DNA of 35,654 nucleotides, taken from Microcaldota archaeon. Its GTDB lineage: Archaea; Micrarchaeota; Micrarchaeia; Micrarchaeales; Micrarchaeaceae. Location: contig JAJYTZ010000007.1 in assembly GCA_021792775.1 (NCBI GenBank), positions 1 through 35,654 of the forward strand, written 5' to 3'. Positions 14,483 through 22,059 of the stretch are shown one piece after another. Both the position numbers and the translations under genes were made by a program. Positions within the stretch are counted from its first letter, which is position 1. Every line of letters begins with the position of its first letter. Under the pieces are notes generated by a model that saw only the letters and a program-made list of their open reading frames with translations, was not told where the DNA came from and ran no database searches.

Positions 14483-14500
14483 AGATATATAAATATATCT
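14483..14500. promoter_or_regulatory. palindromic operator candidate
   Basis: AGATATAT-AA-ATATATCT is an 8-bp-arm inverted repeat located just upstream of the TATA element of the winged-helix antitoxin gene. A site of this kind is expected for an autoregulating antitoxin dimer. AT-rich promoter DNA can produce such palindromes by chance. Confidence 0.45.
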
Positions 14501-14693
14501 TTTAGATTTATATATTACTTCTTTGCATAGCAAGTCATCACCCTAGCAAGCCTTCCTGCTCGGCCTTCTCCAGAGCGATTCGCCGTTGGCGCTCGTAGCC
14601 TCCAGAAACATAAGGAAGCTTAGGGATAGAGCTGAGAGGGGAATGATAAAGGGCAAAGGCGATAACAGGTAATGATTGGATAGAGGGATAGGC

Positions 14694-17600
14694 TCAGCAG
14701 CTGTTCTCTATCGTTATTATCTGGTTGTATGTGGCCGCGGGCTGCGCTGCGGGGATATTAAGGCCGAAGTATATGGAATTGGAGGAACTGGGAGCCACAC
14801 TTATCAATGTGTTTGCCGCGGCAGGTAATAGTTTGCTGGCCGCAACATATGTAATACCCGAAGAAGAGGACCATGACGTATTGCTTACTCCAAAACTTGA
14901 TGTGCCGGATATCCAATTCCCGCCGTATACATACATGTATGCAGATGCGCTCCCTGAGTTTGTATCGACAATTTGGTTATCTGTTAGGGAGCTTGTCCCG
15001 GGACTTATCGAACCGAAGTTTATGGCGCTTGGATTTAAGGAAATCAGACATGCAGGTGGAGTTACCGAATATACGCTACCAGAGGATTCTAAAGGCATTA
15101 CGCCGTTCGGCGTAAGCGCCCTTATTATCACACCGTTCCAGTACTGTACAGCCCCTGCCGCATCCCCTATGAGTCCTATGTAGTTGCCGTTGTTGCTTAC
15201 TGTATATGTGTTGGATGCGTTTTGGCCCAACTCGCTCCCATATATGCCAGGTACAACAGAGACATACATCTGCGAACTGCCGCTGTTTACGACTATTGAT
15301 ATAAGTAGCCATTTATTTGACCAGACTCCAGTATCTGGCGGAGCAGACCAACTGGTCCATGAGGCGGCCGACGCGATGCCGTACCAACCATTACCATTGC
15401 CGACCCTGCCTATCTGCCCAGAACCGATTGAATTGGCAAGGAAAAATAGATCATCTAAATTTGCCGTATGCGTATAATATTCTATAATCATGTTTGCTGT
15501 TTGGTTGCCGGCAATAGTATCCAGATAATCCCCGCGTGCGCCATCTGCATAGAAAGCACTCGTACCAAAAGGCGACCCTGATGGTGCTGACACTGTCTGT
15601 CCTGCAGTGCCGGAATGTGTCCAACCTGTAACTGAGTTGCCGCTGAAATAGTTGCCGAATACGCTTGCACCATCGTCGTATTGACCGTATGTTGCGGTAA
15701 TAGCCGGAGCCTCACCGATACCGGTTGTTCCTGATGCGGAAAGAAGATTGGATACCGTGTTTGCAAATCCCAGATAAAGAGGACTTATGGAATTTGCCCC
15801 TATTCCGTTAGCAATTCTTGTCCATATCACAAGTTTGCCTGATTGGTTCTTTTCTATCCATGCCGGTTGGATTGCCCCTATTGCATTGAATACCTCGAAG
15901 TTTGCAATGTTCCCGTTATATGTAAGATAAGTAGAGTATGTGCTTTCCGTTATGTTTACCATCTGCTGGAAAGGCGCCGGTGCGGCCTCAGACTGGTTAT
16001 TCGAAACACAGATTGGCGCATATGAAATTATGTTGCCCGGAAACGCGCTGGGTGTAGGCACGGCACAAAAATTTGTTATTACGTTAGCTGGTGTATAGTT
16101 GGAGTTTCCTAATGTATTCGCCTGTATAATATAGATCCCGTTATTCGGGATGATGCTGTAAATACCAGTTGTCGATGTACTAGAAACTATCGCGCCGTTA
16201 ACTTTCAGGCTAGCAGCCAGTTGATTTCCTAAAGTCGATATGCCATAATTGATATTCGTGCTGGTTCCTGAGAAGACCATATTAGGGCTTGATAGAGTCA
16301 GAACTGGATTGGCTTTGTTTATTTTCAGAATACCTGTGGTTGACAACCCGCTGGTTATGTCAGTGGCGGTTATATTGTAGTTGCCAGGAGTCCAGCAGCT
16401 GCTCAAAGACGGAGTTGTATCGCATATTGTGTAACTTACGGTGTTTGCCGTGGGGCCCGCTATTATATTGCCGTTTTTTAGTATTTCTATGCTGTCGCTG
16501 CTGGTGTGGGCCGTGGCCGTTATGCTATCCGTATTTCCATATACAGTCGGGTTTGTCTGAATCAACAACAGAGGGGAAGGTGAGGTAACAACAGAGTTGA
16601 AAGAAGAGCTTGGCATTACGCCATTGGGCGGGAGCGCCCTTATTATCATACTATTCCAGTATGTTACAAAGGATGATCCAAGCCCATCTCCGACTAAACC
16701 TATATAATTTCCATTGTTTAGCGTAGTATAGGTATTTGCGAGAGTACCGAACGTACCAATCATGTTGTTTGAAGAACCTATGTAAGAGGTTGCTGTACTG
16801 CCTGCTATTATTATATCATATTTGTACCAAGTGTCTGTCGTCTCGCTCAGCCCTGAAGGAGGAGCCAACCACGATGTCCAAGAGGAGGTGCCAGCTAGAC
16901 CAGAGTAATCCCCTCCGCCCCTACCATCAAGCCTTCCCATCTGACCAGCACCGCCTGAGTTTGTAAGGAAGAACAGGTCGCCTAGTCCTGATGTCCAGAC
17001 ATCAAAGCTTATTATCTCGTTTACTGTTAATGAAGGGACGGATGTGTAAAGGTAGTCGCCAATGTTAGAATTTACAGAAAGCGCATTTGTAGTGGAATAT
17101 CCACTCCCGGAGGGCGCAGAGGGAGTTTGGCCGGCAGATCCCGAGACTGTCCAGCCGGTGGTATTTGCAGGGTAAACGTTATAATAATCGAATACGCTTA
17201 CCCCGTCATCGTATTGTGCGTAAGTGGAGCTAAGTTGCGGTGCTTCCCCGACATTTACGTTATTTAATAGGTTTTGTGAAGTTGGCGCAAAACCCATGTA
17301 GATAGTTATGCTATTGCTAGCTGGTATGCCATTAGAGATATTAAGCCAATAGATGGTGTTTGTGGATGTGTATAGATTTGGCGAGTTTGCAGCTGTGTTT
17401 AATAAGGTGTTGCTTGCGCTGCCTTCCATCCAACTCGGCATGACAGTGCTGTTGGCATAGAAAAATTCTATATTATTTAGGCTGTTCATCTCATAAGAGT
17501 TATAAGAAAGGCTATTTACGGACAGCATATCTTGAAATGGGGATGGAGTTGGGGCAGCTTGGTTGTTAGATAGCGTTATTGGCACATAATATTCTATTTG

Positions 17601-19064
17601 AGCAGGAATAACTATGGCGCCAGGGTCTTCCGCGGTATAATTTGCGTCATCACCCACATCAAAAATTATCTTTGCACTCTCATTTGAAGGGAGTGTGAAG
17701 ACCTTGGAATAGGACACATTACTGCCATTTATGCTGCCGTTAATTGCGGTATTATTCGAGAAAATTATCCTATAACTGTAGTTTGCGAGGTTTCTGCTTA
17801 GCAGTGAACTTTCCAATGATAACGTTATCTTATACGACGTTTGGCCTGGCATTATGGGAACGTAGATTTTAGACGTGACGTTCGGTGTTGAGATTGTTGC
17901 GCCGTTTGCCCTTATTGTAAGGCGCGGGATCGCTTTTGTTATGTTTACATTATAGATGGTTGCGATGCCATGCGTGTTATATGCAATGTAATTGAGCTTG
18001 TGCCCTGCCTTTACATATCTGTGGTTCTGCATCACCATTCCATAAGGTATGGTTATCCTTTTATTGAAAACGTGCGATGGGTTGATTGATTTCAGTATGT
18101 CTGCCGACTGATTTTGATTAAGCGAAGTCAGGTTGCTCATCTCGGAATAAGTCAGCTGCACCGGTGCGGAGATATTCACTGTAATTCCGTTTGTATCTGT
18201 AGCAGAAATATTGTTGTTTGTTATAAATACAGAATCGGAGGAGATGCCGTTGCTCAGGAGGCGACGCCTTACTGCGTCTATGCTGACTGTAGGTATTGTA
18301 GTGAGAGATGATGAAATAGATGATGAAATAGAATTTGTTTGGGGTATAGATGTCGTCGGGAAGGAAGTCGAGGAGCTCGAAGATGGGGTTGTGGTAGTGA
18401 TAGAGTTTGATATGTTATATGATTGGTTAGATATGGTATTTGAAGAATTTGAGTTTCTGTTATTCAGATAGAATGTAACGTTCTGTGTCGTTCCCGCTAT
18501 GATATTTCCTGTGCTGTTATGCGGGGTAAAGATCTCGTTGCCGAAGGTCACATTTTGTATCGAGTAGTTGTATATGCCGTTCTGGAGCATGAATTCTATT
18601 CTGTTTCCCGCAATCGCATTTCTTGTTGTGTTGGCTACTTCTACTGACCACAGCGCGTTGTTCGGCAGAGCGTTCTCACTAAATATGGTGTAAATCTGGG
18701 GATTGAACAGCGCAGATATCGTTCCGTTTCCATTTATATCTGCGGTCGAGTTCGCAGAGGATTTGTTGGGTATGTAAATTCCGTTGGCGGAGGCCCAGCC
18801 GCCAAACGTGAAGTTTTGGTCTGGAGTCGCCTTTATTGGATAATTGCCGGGCAAAACGGTCTCAGTTGCTGTTGTATTTATTGTCAGTCCGTTAAAATTT
18901 ATCGCTCCGTTGCTTGAGGTTATATTTATTATAAACGAGTTTGTCGGACTGTTTGACTGCGTTGCATTAGCCATTATGGAGATTGATGCCATTAGGAATA
19001 TACTTAACACCGACAAGATGGACAATGTGTGAGTACAGCCCTGTTTATGCTTTGATTGTTTCAC
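14694..19064 (-). CDS. giant secreted surface protein with two DUF2341 modules
   Basis: A 1456-residue secreted protein. An N-terminal signal peptide has a Lys-containing n-region, hydrophobic LSILSVLSIFLMASISIMA (about 14-32) and a likely cut after ANA. Then come beta-repeat segments with GGWASANGIYIP (about 85-100), a Ser/Thr/Asn-rich linker (about 198-258) and a beta-rich region. Module A (about 490-825) starts with DUF2341-type YYVPITLSNNQ and leads into a LamG-like part with YAQYDDGVSVFDYY. Ig-like repeats follow (about 830-1005). Module B (about 1010-1325) repeats module A (YAPICVSNNQ, YGQYDDGASVFGNY). A C-terminal domain starts CLISLNPSAINFGSISPGT. The start is GTG 19062-19064; the signal peptide supports it. 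No C-terminal membrane anchor is visible. Many N-x-S/T sites suggest heavy glycosylation. A surface, adhesin or S-layer-associated role is inferred. Confidence 0.85.
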   Translation of the reverse strand: MKQSKHKQGCTHTLSILSVLSIFLMASISIMANATQSNSPTNSFIINITSSNGAINFNGLTINTTATETVLPGNYPIKATPDQNFTFGGWASANGIYIPNKSSANSTADINGNGTISALFNPQIYTIFSENALPNNALWSVEVANTTRNAIAGNRIEFMLQNGIYNYSIQNVTFGNEIFTPHNSTGNIIAGTTQNVTFYLNNRNSNSSNTISNQSYNISNSITTTTPSSSSSTSFPTTSIPQTNSISSSISSSLTTIPTVSIDAVRRRLLSNGISSDSVFITNNNISATDTNGITVNISAPVQLTYSEMSNLTSLNQNQSADILKSINPSHVFNKRITIPYGMVMQNHRYVKAGHKLNYIAYNTHGIATIYNVNITKAIPRLTIRANGATISTPNVTSKIYVPIMPGQTSYKITLSLESSLLSRNLANYSYRIIFSNNTAINGSINGSNVSYSKVFTLPSNESAKIIFDVGDDANYTAEDPGAIVIPAQIEYYVPITLSNNQAAPTPSPFQDMLSVNSLSYNSYEMNSLNNIEFFYANSTVMPSWMEGSASNTLLNTAANSPNLYTSTNTIYWLNISNGIPASNSITIYMGFAPTSQNLLNNVNVGEAPQLSSTYAQYDDGVSVFDYYNVYPANTTGWTVSGSAGQTPSAPSGSGYSTTNALSVNSNIGDYLYTSVPSLTVNEIISFDVWTSGLGDLFFLTNSGGAGQMGRLDGRGGGDYSGLAGTSSWTSWLAPPSGLSETTDTWYKYDIIIAGSTATSYIGSSNNMIGTFGTLANTYTTLNNGNYIGLVGDGLGSSFVTYWNSMIIRALPPNGVMPSSSFNSVVTSPSPLLLIQTNPTVYGNTDSITATAHTSSDSIEILKNGNIIAGPTANTVSYTICDTTPSLSSCWTPGNYNITATDITSGLSTTGILKINKANPVLTLSSPNMVFSGTSTNINYGISTLGNQLAASLKVNGAIVSSTSTTGIYSIIPNNGIYIIQANTLGNSNYTPANVITNFCAVPTPSAFPGNIISYAPICVSNNQSEAAPAPFQQMVNITESTYSTYLTYNGNIANFEVFNAIGAIQPAWIEKNQSGKLVIWTRIANGIGANSISPLYLGFANTVSNLLSASGTTGIGEAPAITATYGQYDDGASVFGNYFSGNSVTGWTHSGTAGQTVSAPSGSPFGTSAFYADGARGDYLDTIAGNQTANMIIEYYTHTANLDDLFFLANSIGSGQIGRVGNGNGWYGIASAASWTSWSAPPDTGVWSNKWLLISIVVNSGSSQMYVSVVPGIYGSELGQNASNTYTVSNNGNYIGLIGDAAGAVQYWNGVIIRALTPNGVMPLESSGSVYSVTPPACLISLNPSAINFGSISPGTSSLTDNQIVDTNSGSASAYMYVYGGNWISGTSSFGVSNTSWSSSSGITYVAASKLLPAAANTLISVAPSSSNSIYFGLNIPAAQPAATYNQIITIENSC

Positions 19065-19201
19065 TATATCCGCCGTCTTTGGACTTTTCCATAGTTTAGT
19101 TTTTCACTCATGAATAATTAATATGTCTTAGATTCAAGTCAGAAATTTGTACAAAACGCTCCTTGTTTCTGCTCATATAGAACCTTGATAAATTTAATAT
19201 T

Positions 19202-19222
19202 TGCTCCTGTCGGGATTTGGAC
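19202..19222 (-). repeat. att direct repeat, distal copy (tRNA-Glu 3' end)
   Basis: A 21-bp exact copy of positions 19956-19976, in the same orientation. It covers the acceptor 3' strand, discriminator, T-stem 3' strand and T-loop of tRNA-Glu but stops there, so it is not a second tRNA gene. Confidence 0.8.
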
Positions 19223-19243
19223 TTAGATTACCATCACCCATGA

Positions 19244-19525
19244 TTAAAAAGTTGGCCAGAAACCATCTTTATACCATTTCTCATATCCCTTGTGCGTGCC
19301 AACAAAATAAAATCGCACTTTCTTGTTTTCTTCAAAGATCCTATAAATAATCCTATACTGCCCTATTTCATCCACAAAGAACAGACTTTTCTTCAGATGT
19401 CTTTTGGCTGGGTAAACAAAGATTTTTGCGATTTTCTTAGAGATTCTCTCTTTGACATTTCTATCCAAAAGCTGGAAATATCTTGGCCAGTCCTGGTCAA
19501 ACTCTGCATAGTACATATCTGTCAC
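19244..19525 (-). CDS. RelE/ParE-family toxin
   Basis: A 93-residue RelE-fold toxin (mRNA interferase or related). Features are FDQDWPRYFQLLDRNVKERI in the N-terminal helices, then HLKKSLFFVDEIGQYRIIYR with the family's central strands and a catalytic-type Arg, followed by KKVRFYFVGTHKGYEKWYK and its Gly-x-H-K...Y. The frame starts with GTG overlapping the antitoxin stop (GTGA), which fits translational coupling; an ATG three codons later is the alternative. It is the intact counterpart of the broken RelE at 13816-14181 but belongs to a different subfamily. The stop lies 21 bp from the distal att copy. Confidence 0.85.
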   Translation of the reverse strand: MTDMYYAEFDQDWPRYFQLLDRNVKERISKKIAKIFVYPAKRHLKKSLFFVDEIGQYRIIYRIFEENKKVRFYFVGTHKGYEKWYKDGFWPTF

Positions 19526-19764
19526 TTGACATGCTTAGCATATGCGCCTAGAGCCTGCCTTGCGTTCAGCACTTGCCTTCGACCTTCTCTTATCTCGTTA
19601 TCAATCGTATCGAGTTTTTCCTTTACCAAAAGCCATTCATTTGCCCGTTTTTCGCCAAAATCAAGTATGGCTAATCTTATTGCCTCTGATTTGGTATTGG
19701 CATAGCCCTCTTCGATCATTATATCTAGAATTTGCTGCACCCTGCCTCTTAAGGTAACGTTCAT
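19522..19764 (-). CDS. ribbon-helix-helix antitoxin
   Basis: An 80-residue antitoxin. The N-terminal ribbon MNVTLRGRVQQILDIMIEEG leads into YANTKSEAIRLAILDFGEK, the standard RHH strand-helix-helix. A Lys/Glu/Arg-rich C-terminal helix probably wraps the toxin. The frame is open for 23 further codons upstream, but ATG 19762-19764 is the RHH start and has GTGAT just upstream. It precedes and overlaps the toxin gene. RHH antitoxins repress their own operon; the TATA-like CTTATAAC lies about 20-25 nt upstream of the ATG. Confidence 0.87.
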   Translation of the reverse strand: MNVTLRGRVQQILDIMIEEGYANTKSEAIRLAILDFGEKRANEWLLVKEKLDTIDNEIREGRRQVLNARQALGAYAKHVK

Positions 19765-19955
19765 TTTATCACATCGATATAAGTTATAAGTGCAACATGA
19801 TTTAAATATGTTTCGTTTATGCATCATTTTCATACATTAATGATATTCGATCTCATCTGTTCCCTTATTCATTGTATACCCCTCTTATGCAACGCTAAGA
19901 CTATTTTAGAGACTGTGATATTTGTTGGTTCTATATATAATCCCAATCAAAAAAG

Positions 19956-20030
19956 TGCTCCTGTCGGGATTTGGACCCGAGTTTCGGCCTTGAGAGGGCC
20001 GCGTCCTTGACCGAGCTAGACGACAGGAGC
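19956..20030 (-). tRNA. tRNA-Glu (anticodon CTC)
   Basis: A 75-nt cloverleaf on the minus strand. The acceptor GCTCCTG pairs with CAGGAGC, discriminator A. The anticodon stem CGGCC/GGCCG encloses the loop CTCTCAA, giving CTC. The T-arm is TCGGG-TCCAAAT-CCCGA, in which the usual TTC of the T-loop reads TCC. There is no intron. The 5' end is only 6 nt from the stop of the 251-residue gene, and no obvious separate TATA element is visible in that gene's last codons, so co-transcription and processing are likely. Its 3' end is duplicated at 19202-19222. Confidence 0.95.
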
Positions 20031-20035
20031 CCGAT

Positions 20036-20791
20036 TTACTTTCTTCTTATCCTTGATGGGTTTGTATCTATCGGGAGCACTTTGCTGTCTAAGAACCATA
20101 TGGCGTTCGGTATGCCCTCCGCACGCCCTATTATCTCTCTGTTTTCGGCTGCTATCCTGGCATAATTCGCACCCATCTCTATTTCCTGCATAAGGTCTAT
20201 TATCTTATCCATCAGCTCTATTATATCATGCTCTATCTCGTTGTGCTGTATGCCTATGCCTCTTGACTGCATATACCTGTTTAGTTCTATCGCACTTCTG
20301 GTATGCTTCGCTATAAAACTGGTAGGTTTCTTCCTTACTTCTGTGAGTATTGTCTCGTACACTTCTTCTCTTGGTTTTTCAAGATCTGCCATAAGAGCCG
20401 GGAATATGAACATGTTGTCCAAGGTGTTGTTAGGATGGCTTATGAATCCGTCCATGCATCCCGACATATAGTCCTTAAGCTCCTTCTTCCCTGCCTCATA
20501 GAACAGATCGACATAACTCTTTACGCAGTTTGTTATTGTATTGCCTATCGCCCCGTATGTTTCTATGTCTCCTGACTGCATCTGAGATGAGAGTTCTTTT
20601 AACTCTGCGATGCTCCTATAGAGCCGCTTCGCTGGTTTTGAACTCGGCTTTGTCTTTAATCTCGCCAGCGCGTATGCGGAAAAGAAGAGAACCGGTTTTA
20701 TGGACAGCATATTGACTGCGTTTATGGTCATCTCTGTCTTTGCGTTTGATACCGCTCTTCTCTGTGCTGCGTGCCTTTTCTGCCTCTCCAA
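20036..20791 (-). CDS. helical protein of unknown function
   Basis: A 251-residue protein, almost entirely helical. It has a basic N-terminus (MERQKRHAAQRRAVSNAK), two moderately hydrophobic segments around residues 23-44 (INAVNMLSIKPVLFFSAYAL) that are too weak to call membrane helices, and a charged C-terminal half (IQHNEIEHDIIELMDKIIDL). No family was recognised. The start is TTG 20789-20791 with GGGGGT about 4 nt upstream; TTTAAATATC (about 20827-20836) is a plausible TATA. It runs directly into tRNA-Glu 6 nt downstream, so the two may share a transcript. Confidence 0.7.
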   Translation of the reverse strand: MERQKRHAAQRRAVSNAKTEMTINAVNMLSIKPVLFFSAYALARLKTKPSSKPAKRLYRSIAELKELSSQMQSGDIETYGAIGNTITNCVKSYVDLFYEAGKKELKDYMSGCMDGFISHPNNTLDNMFIFPALMADLEKPREEVYETILTEVRKKPTSFIAKHTRSAIELNRYMQSRGIGIQHNEIEHDIIELMDKIIDLMQEIEMGANYARIAAENREIIGRAEGIPNAIWFLDSKVLPIDTNPSRIRRK

Positions 20792-20874
20792 ATTTACCCC
20801 CGAATAATAAAGAGAATAGAGGGGTAGATATTTAAACTTTGAGAGGCGCGGAACTTTCTAATCTTTTGTGGAAG

Positions 20875-20921
20875 CGCCCGAAGCAGGGATTGGACCTACG
20901 GCTTTCCGGTTAACTACCAAT
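20875..20921 (-). tRNA. tRNA 3'-half-like sequence (possible Asn GTT), incomplete
   Basis: The minus strand shows a convincing T-arm (GTAGG-TCCAATC-CCTGC) followed by an acceptor 3' strand TTCGGGC and discriminator G. An anticodon-loop-like AGTTAA and CCGG stem strand precede it. No matching 5' acceptor (GCCCGAA) or normal D-arm is found in the 85 nt upstream to the preceding gene. It is either a tRNA fragment left by an integration event, a split-tRNA 3' half, or an intron-scrambled tRNA not resolved by eye. Confidence 0.35.
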
Positions 20922-21005
20922 CGTTTTTCCGGGAAAATTGATTTATCGCTCGTTTCTCACTAAGCAAACTCAACCGTTCCAACTTGATTTCCAATCGGGA
21001 AGATG

Positions 21006-22049
21006 TCATACTCCGCTCAGAGCGTACTCTATCGAGGCATTGAGTCTTGTTGATATCGTCTCGTATTCCCCATTCACTATGAACTCTGGTGTCTCCGTTA
21101 TGTTATAGAACTGGGCAAATAAGGACTGGTAATACAGCGGTTTTGCGGAATTCAGCACGCATTCCCTCATGTATGTATAGTTTATATCTGATTGGTTTAT
21201 TATCGTGTTGAGGCTTGATATAGGCACCGGATTCCCGGTAAACGCGACTGCAGTGTAATTCATAAAGTTCTGGAATCCCGTTTGGTTGGATGCGCAGAAT
21301 ATGTATGCTGCGAGCGCCTGTGTCTCTACCTTCCCGAACGACGGGTATTTGCTCTGCGCTGTAGCCGTGAATATGAAATCGTACTCTGGCGTTATCGCGT
21401 TGCCGTAGCGCTTTGAGGCGTTTATCAGCGCCTTTATCGCCGGGACTGAGCCTTTCGAATACGGATCTATCACTAAGTTGACCGGTATAGGTTTTGATGT
21501 GGCTGAGGCCACGTGTCCTGCAAGTTTGACAGTCCCGTTCGCCACAGCATAATCGTTGCTGGTGTATGGCGGCGGAATCGTCTGCGAAAGAGATTCGTTT
21601 AGGCTTAGGTTCCTGTTTAGCACGAGAAGCATGCTAACCGTCTGGTTTGTGTACGGATCTATGTATGGGGTGTATACGAACCACGTTTTTGAACTCTGTA
21701 TGTATATCGCATTGTATTCGCTCGGTATCGTATAGTATGGAATTAATGATAAGGATGTATTGCTTGCCGCATATCCTGCTATTATCCTTTTTGCGGACAT
21801 CAGCGCCGCGCTCGTGTTGTATGACTGTGAGGCGCATGTCCCGTTGACTATCCCGTATTCACAGTTCACCAGCTTTACCGAGGTGAACCTCGATAGGGCC
21901 AATGCGATCCCAATCAATATCAATACCAGCAGTATCAGTGTTATATGGAGGTAGTCCAGGCCTCCCCCTCTTGTCGCTGGTTTTACTATGAACGCAGGCG
22001 CTGCCTTCTTTATCACGACTTTCGGCTGATTTTTCTTCTTTTCTTCCAT
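21006..22049 (-). CDS. membrane-anchored thioredoxin-fold (DsbA-like) protein lacking CxxC
   Basis: A 347-residue protein. A basic cytoplasmic N-terminus is followed by one transmembrane helix (about 34-53, LHITLILLVLILIGIALALS) and an extracytoplasmic domain. The second half looks like a DsbA/thioredoxin fold: KPIPVNLVIDPYSKGSVPAI (186-205), helices, and ITETPEFIVNG with the cis-Pro (Pro321) expected before the last strands. Where DsbA-like proteins have Cys-x-x-Cys after 'DPY/F', this protein has Ser198-Lys-Gly-Ser201, so it cannot do conventional dithiol chemistry at that site. Cys63/Cys72 near the membrane and Cys252/Cys297 could form structural disulfides. GGTGAT lies 3 nt before the ATG, 10 nt past the tRNA-Arg 3' end, so the two are probably co-transcribed. 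Role uncertain: chaperone or folding scaffold. Confidence 0.75.
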   Translation of the reverse strand: MEEKKKNQPKVVIKKAAPAFIVKPATRGGGLDYLHITLILLVLILIGIALALSRFTSVKLVNCEYGIVNGTCASQSYNTSAALMSAKRIIAGYAASNTSLSLIPYYTIPSEYNAIYIQSSKTWFVYTPYIDPYTNQTVSMLLVLNRNLSLNESLSQTIPPPYTSNDYAVANGTVKLAGHVASATSKPIPVNLVIDPYSKGSVPAIKALINASKRYGNAITPEYDFIFTATAQSKYPSFGKVETQALAAYIFCASNQTGFQNFMNYTAVAFTGNPVPISSLNTIINQSDINYTYMRECVLNSAKPLYYQSLFAQFYNITETPEFIVNGEYETISTRLNASIEYALSGV

Positions 22050-22059
22050 ATTATCACCA

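Larger units (their letters stand above)
19202..19955. mobile_element. tRNA-Glu-targeted RelE/RHH toxin-antitoxin cassette
   Basis: About 0.75 kb lies between the tRNA-Glu 3' end and an exact 21-bp direct copy of that end. It contains only a RelE-type toxin, its ribbon-helix-helix antitoxin and about 190 bp of upstream DNA. The layout parallels the AbiE cassette at tRNA-Leu. No recombinase is present. Integration into a tRNA 3' end by an enzyme acting in trans, or collapse of a larger element, would both give this structure. Confidence 0.65.

Noticed and set aside
14534-14693. In-frame continuation after the surface-protein TGA with a charged ending (YERQRRIALEKAEQEG)
   Set aside because: The reading frame stays open for about 50 codons past the stop and its end looks protein-like, but it has no start codon, hydrophobic anchor or recognised family. 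Readthrough is unsupported, and chance or a relic is as likely.
18301-18420. Tandem GATGATGAAATA-like repeats resembling C/D-box RNA or a repeat array
   Set aside because: They fall inside the Ser/Thr-rich linker of the surface protein and are explained by repetitive codons.
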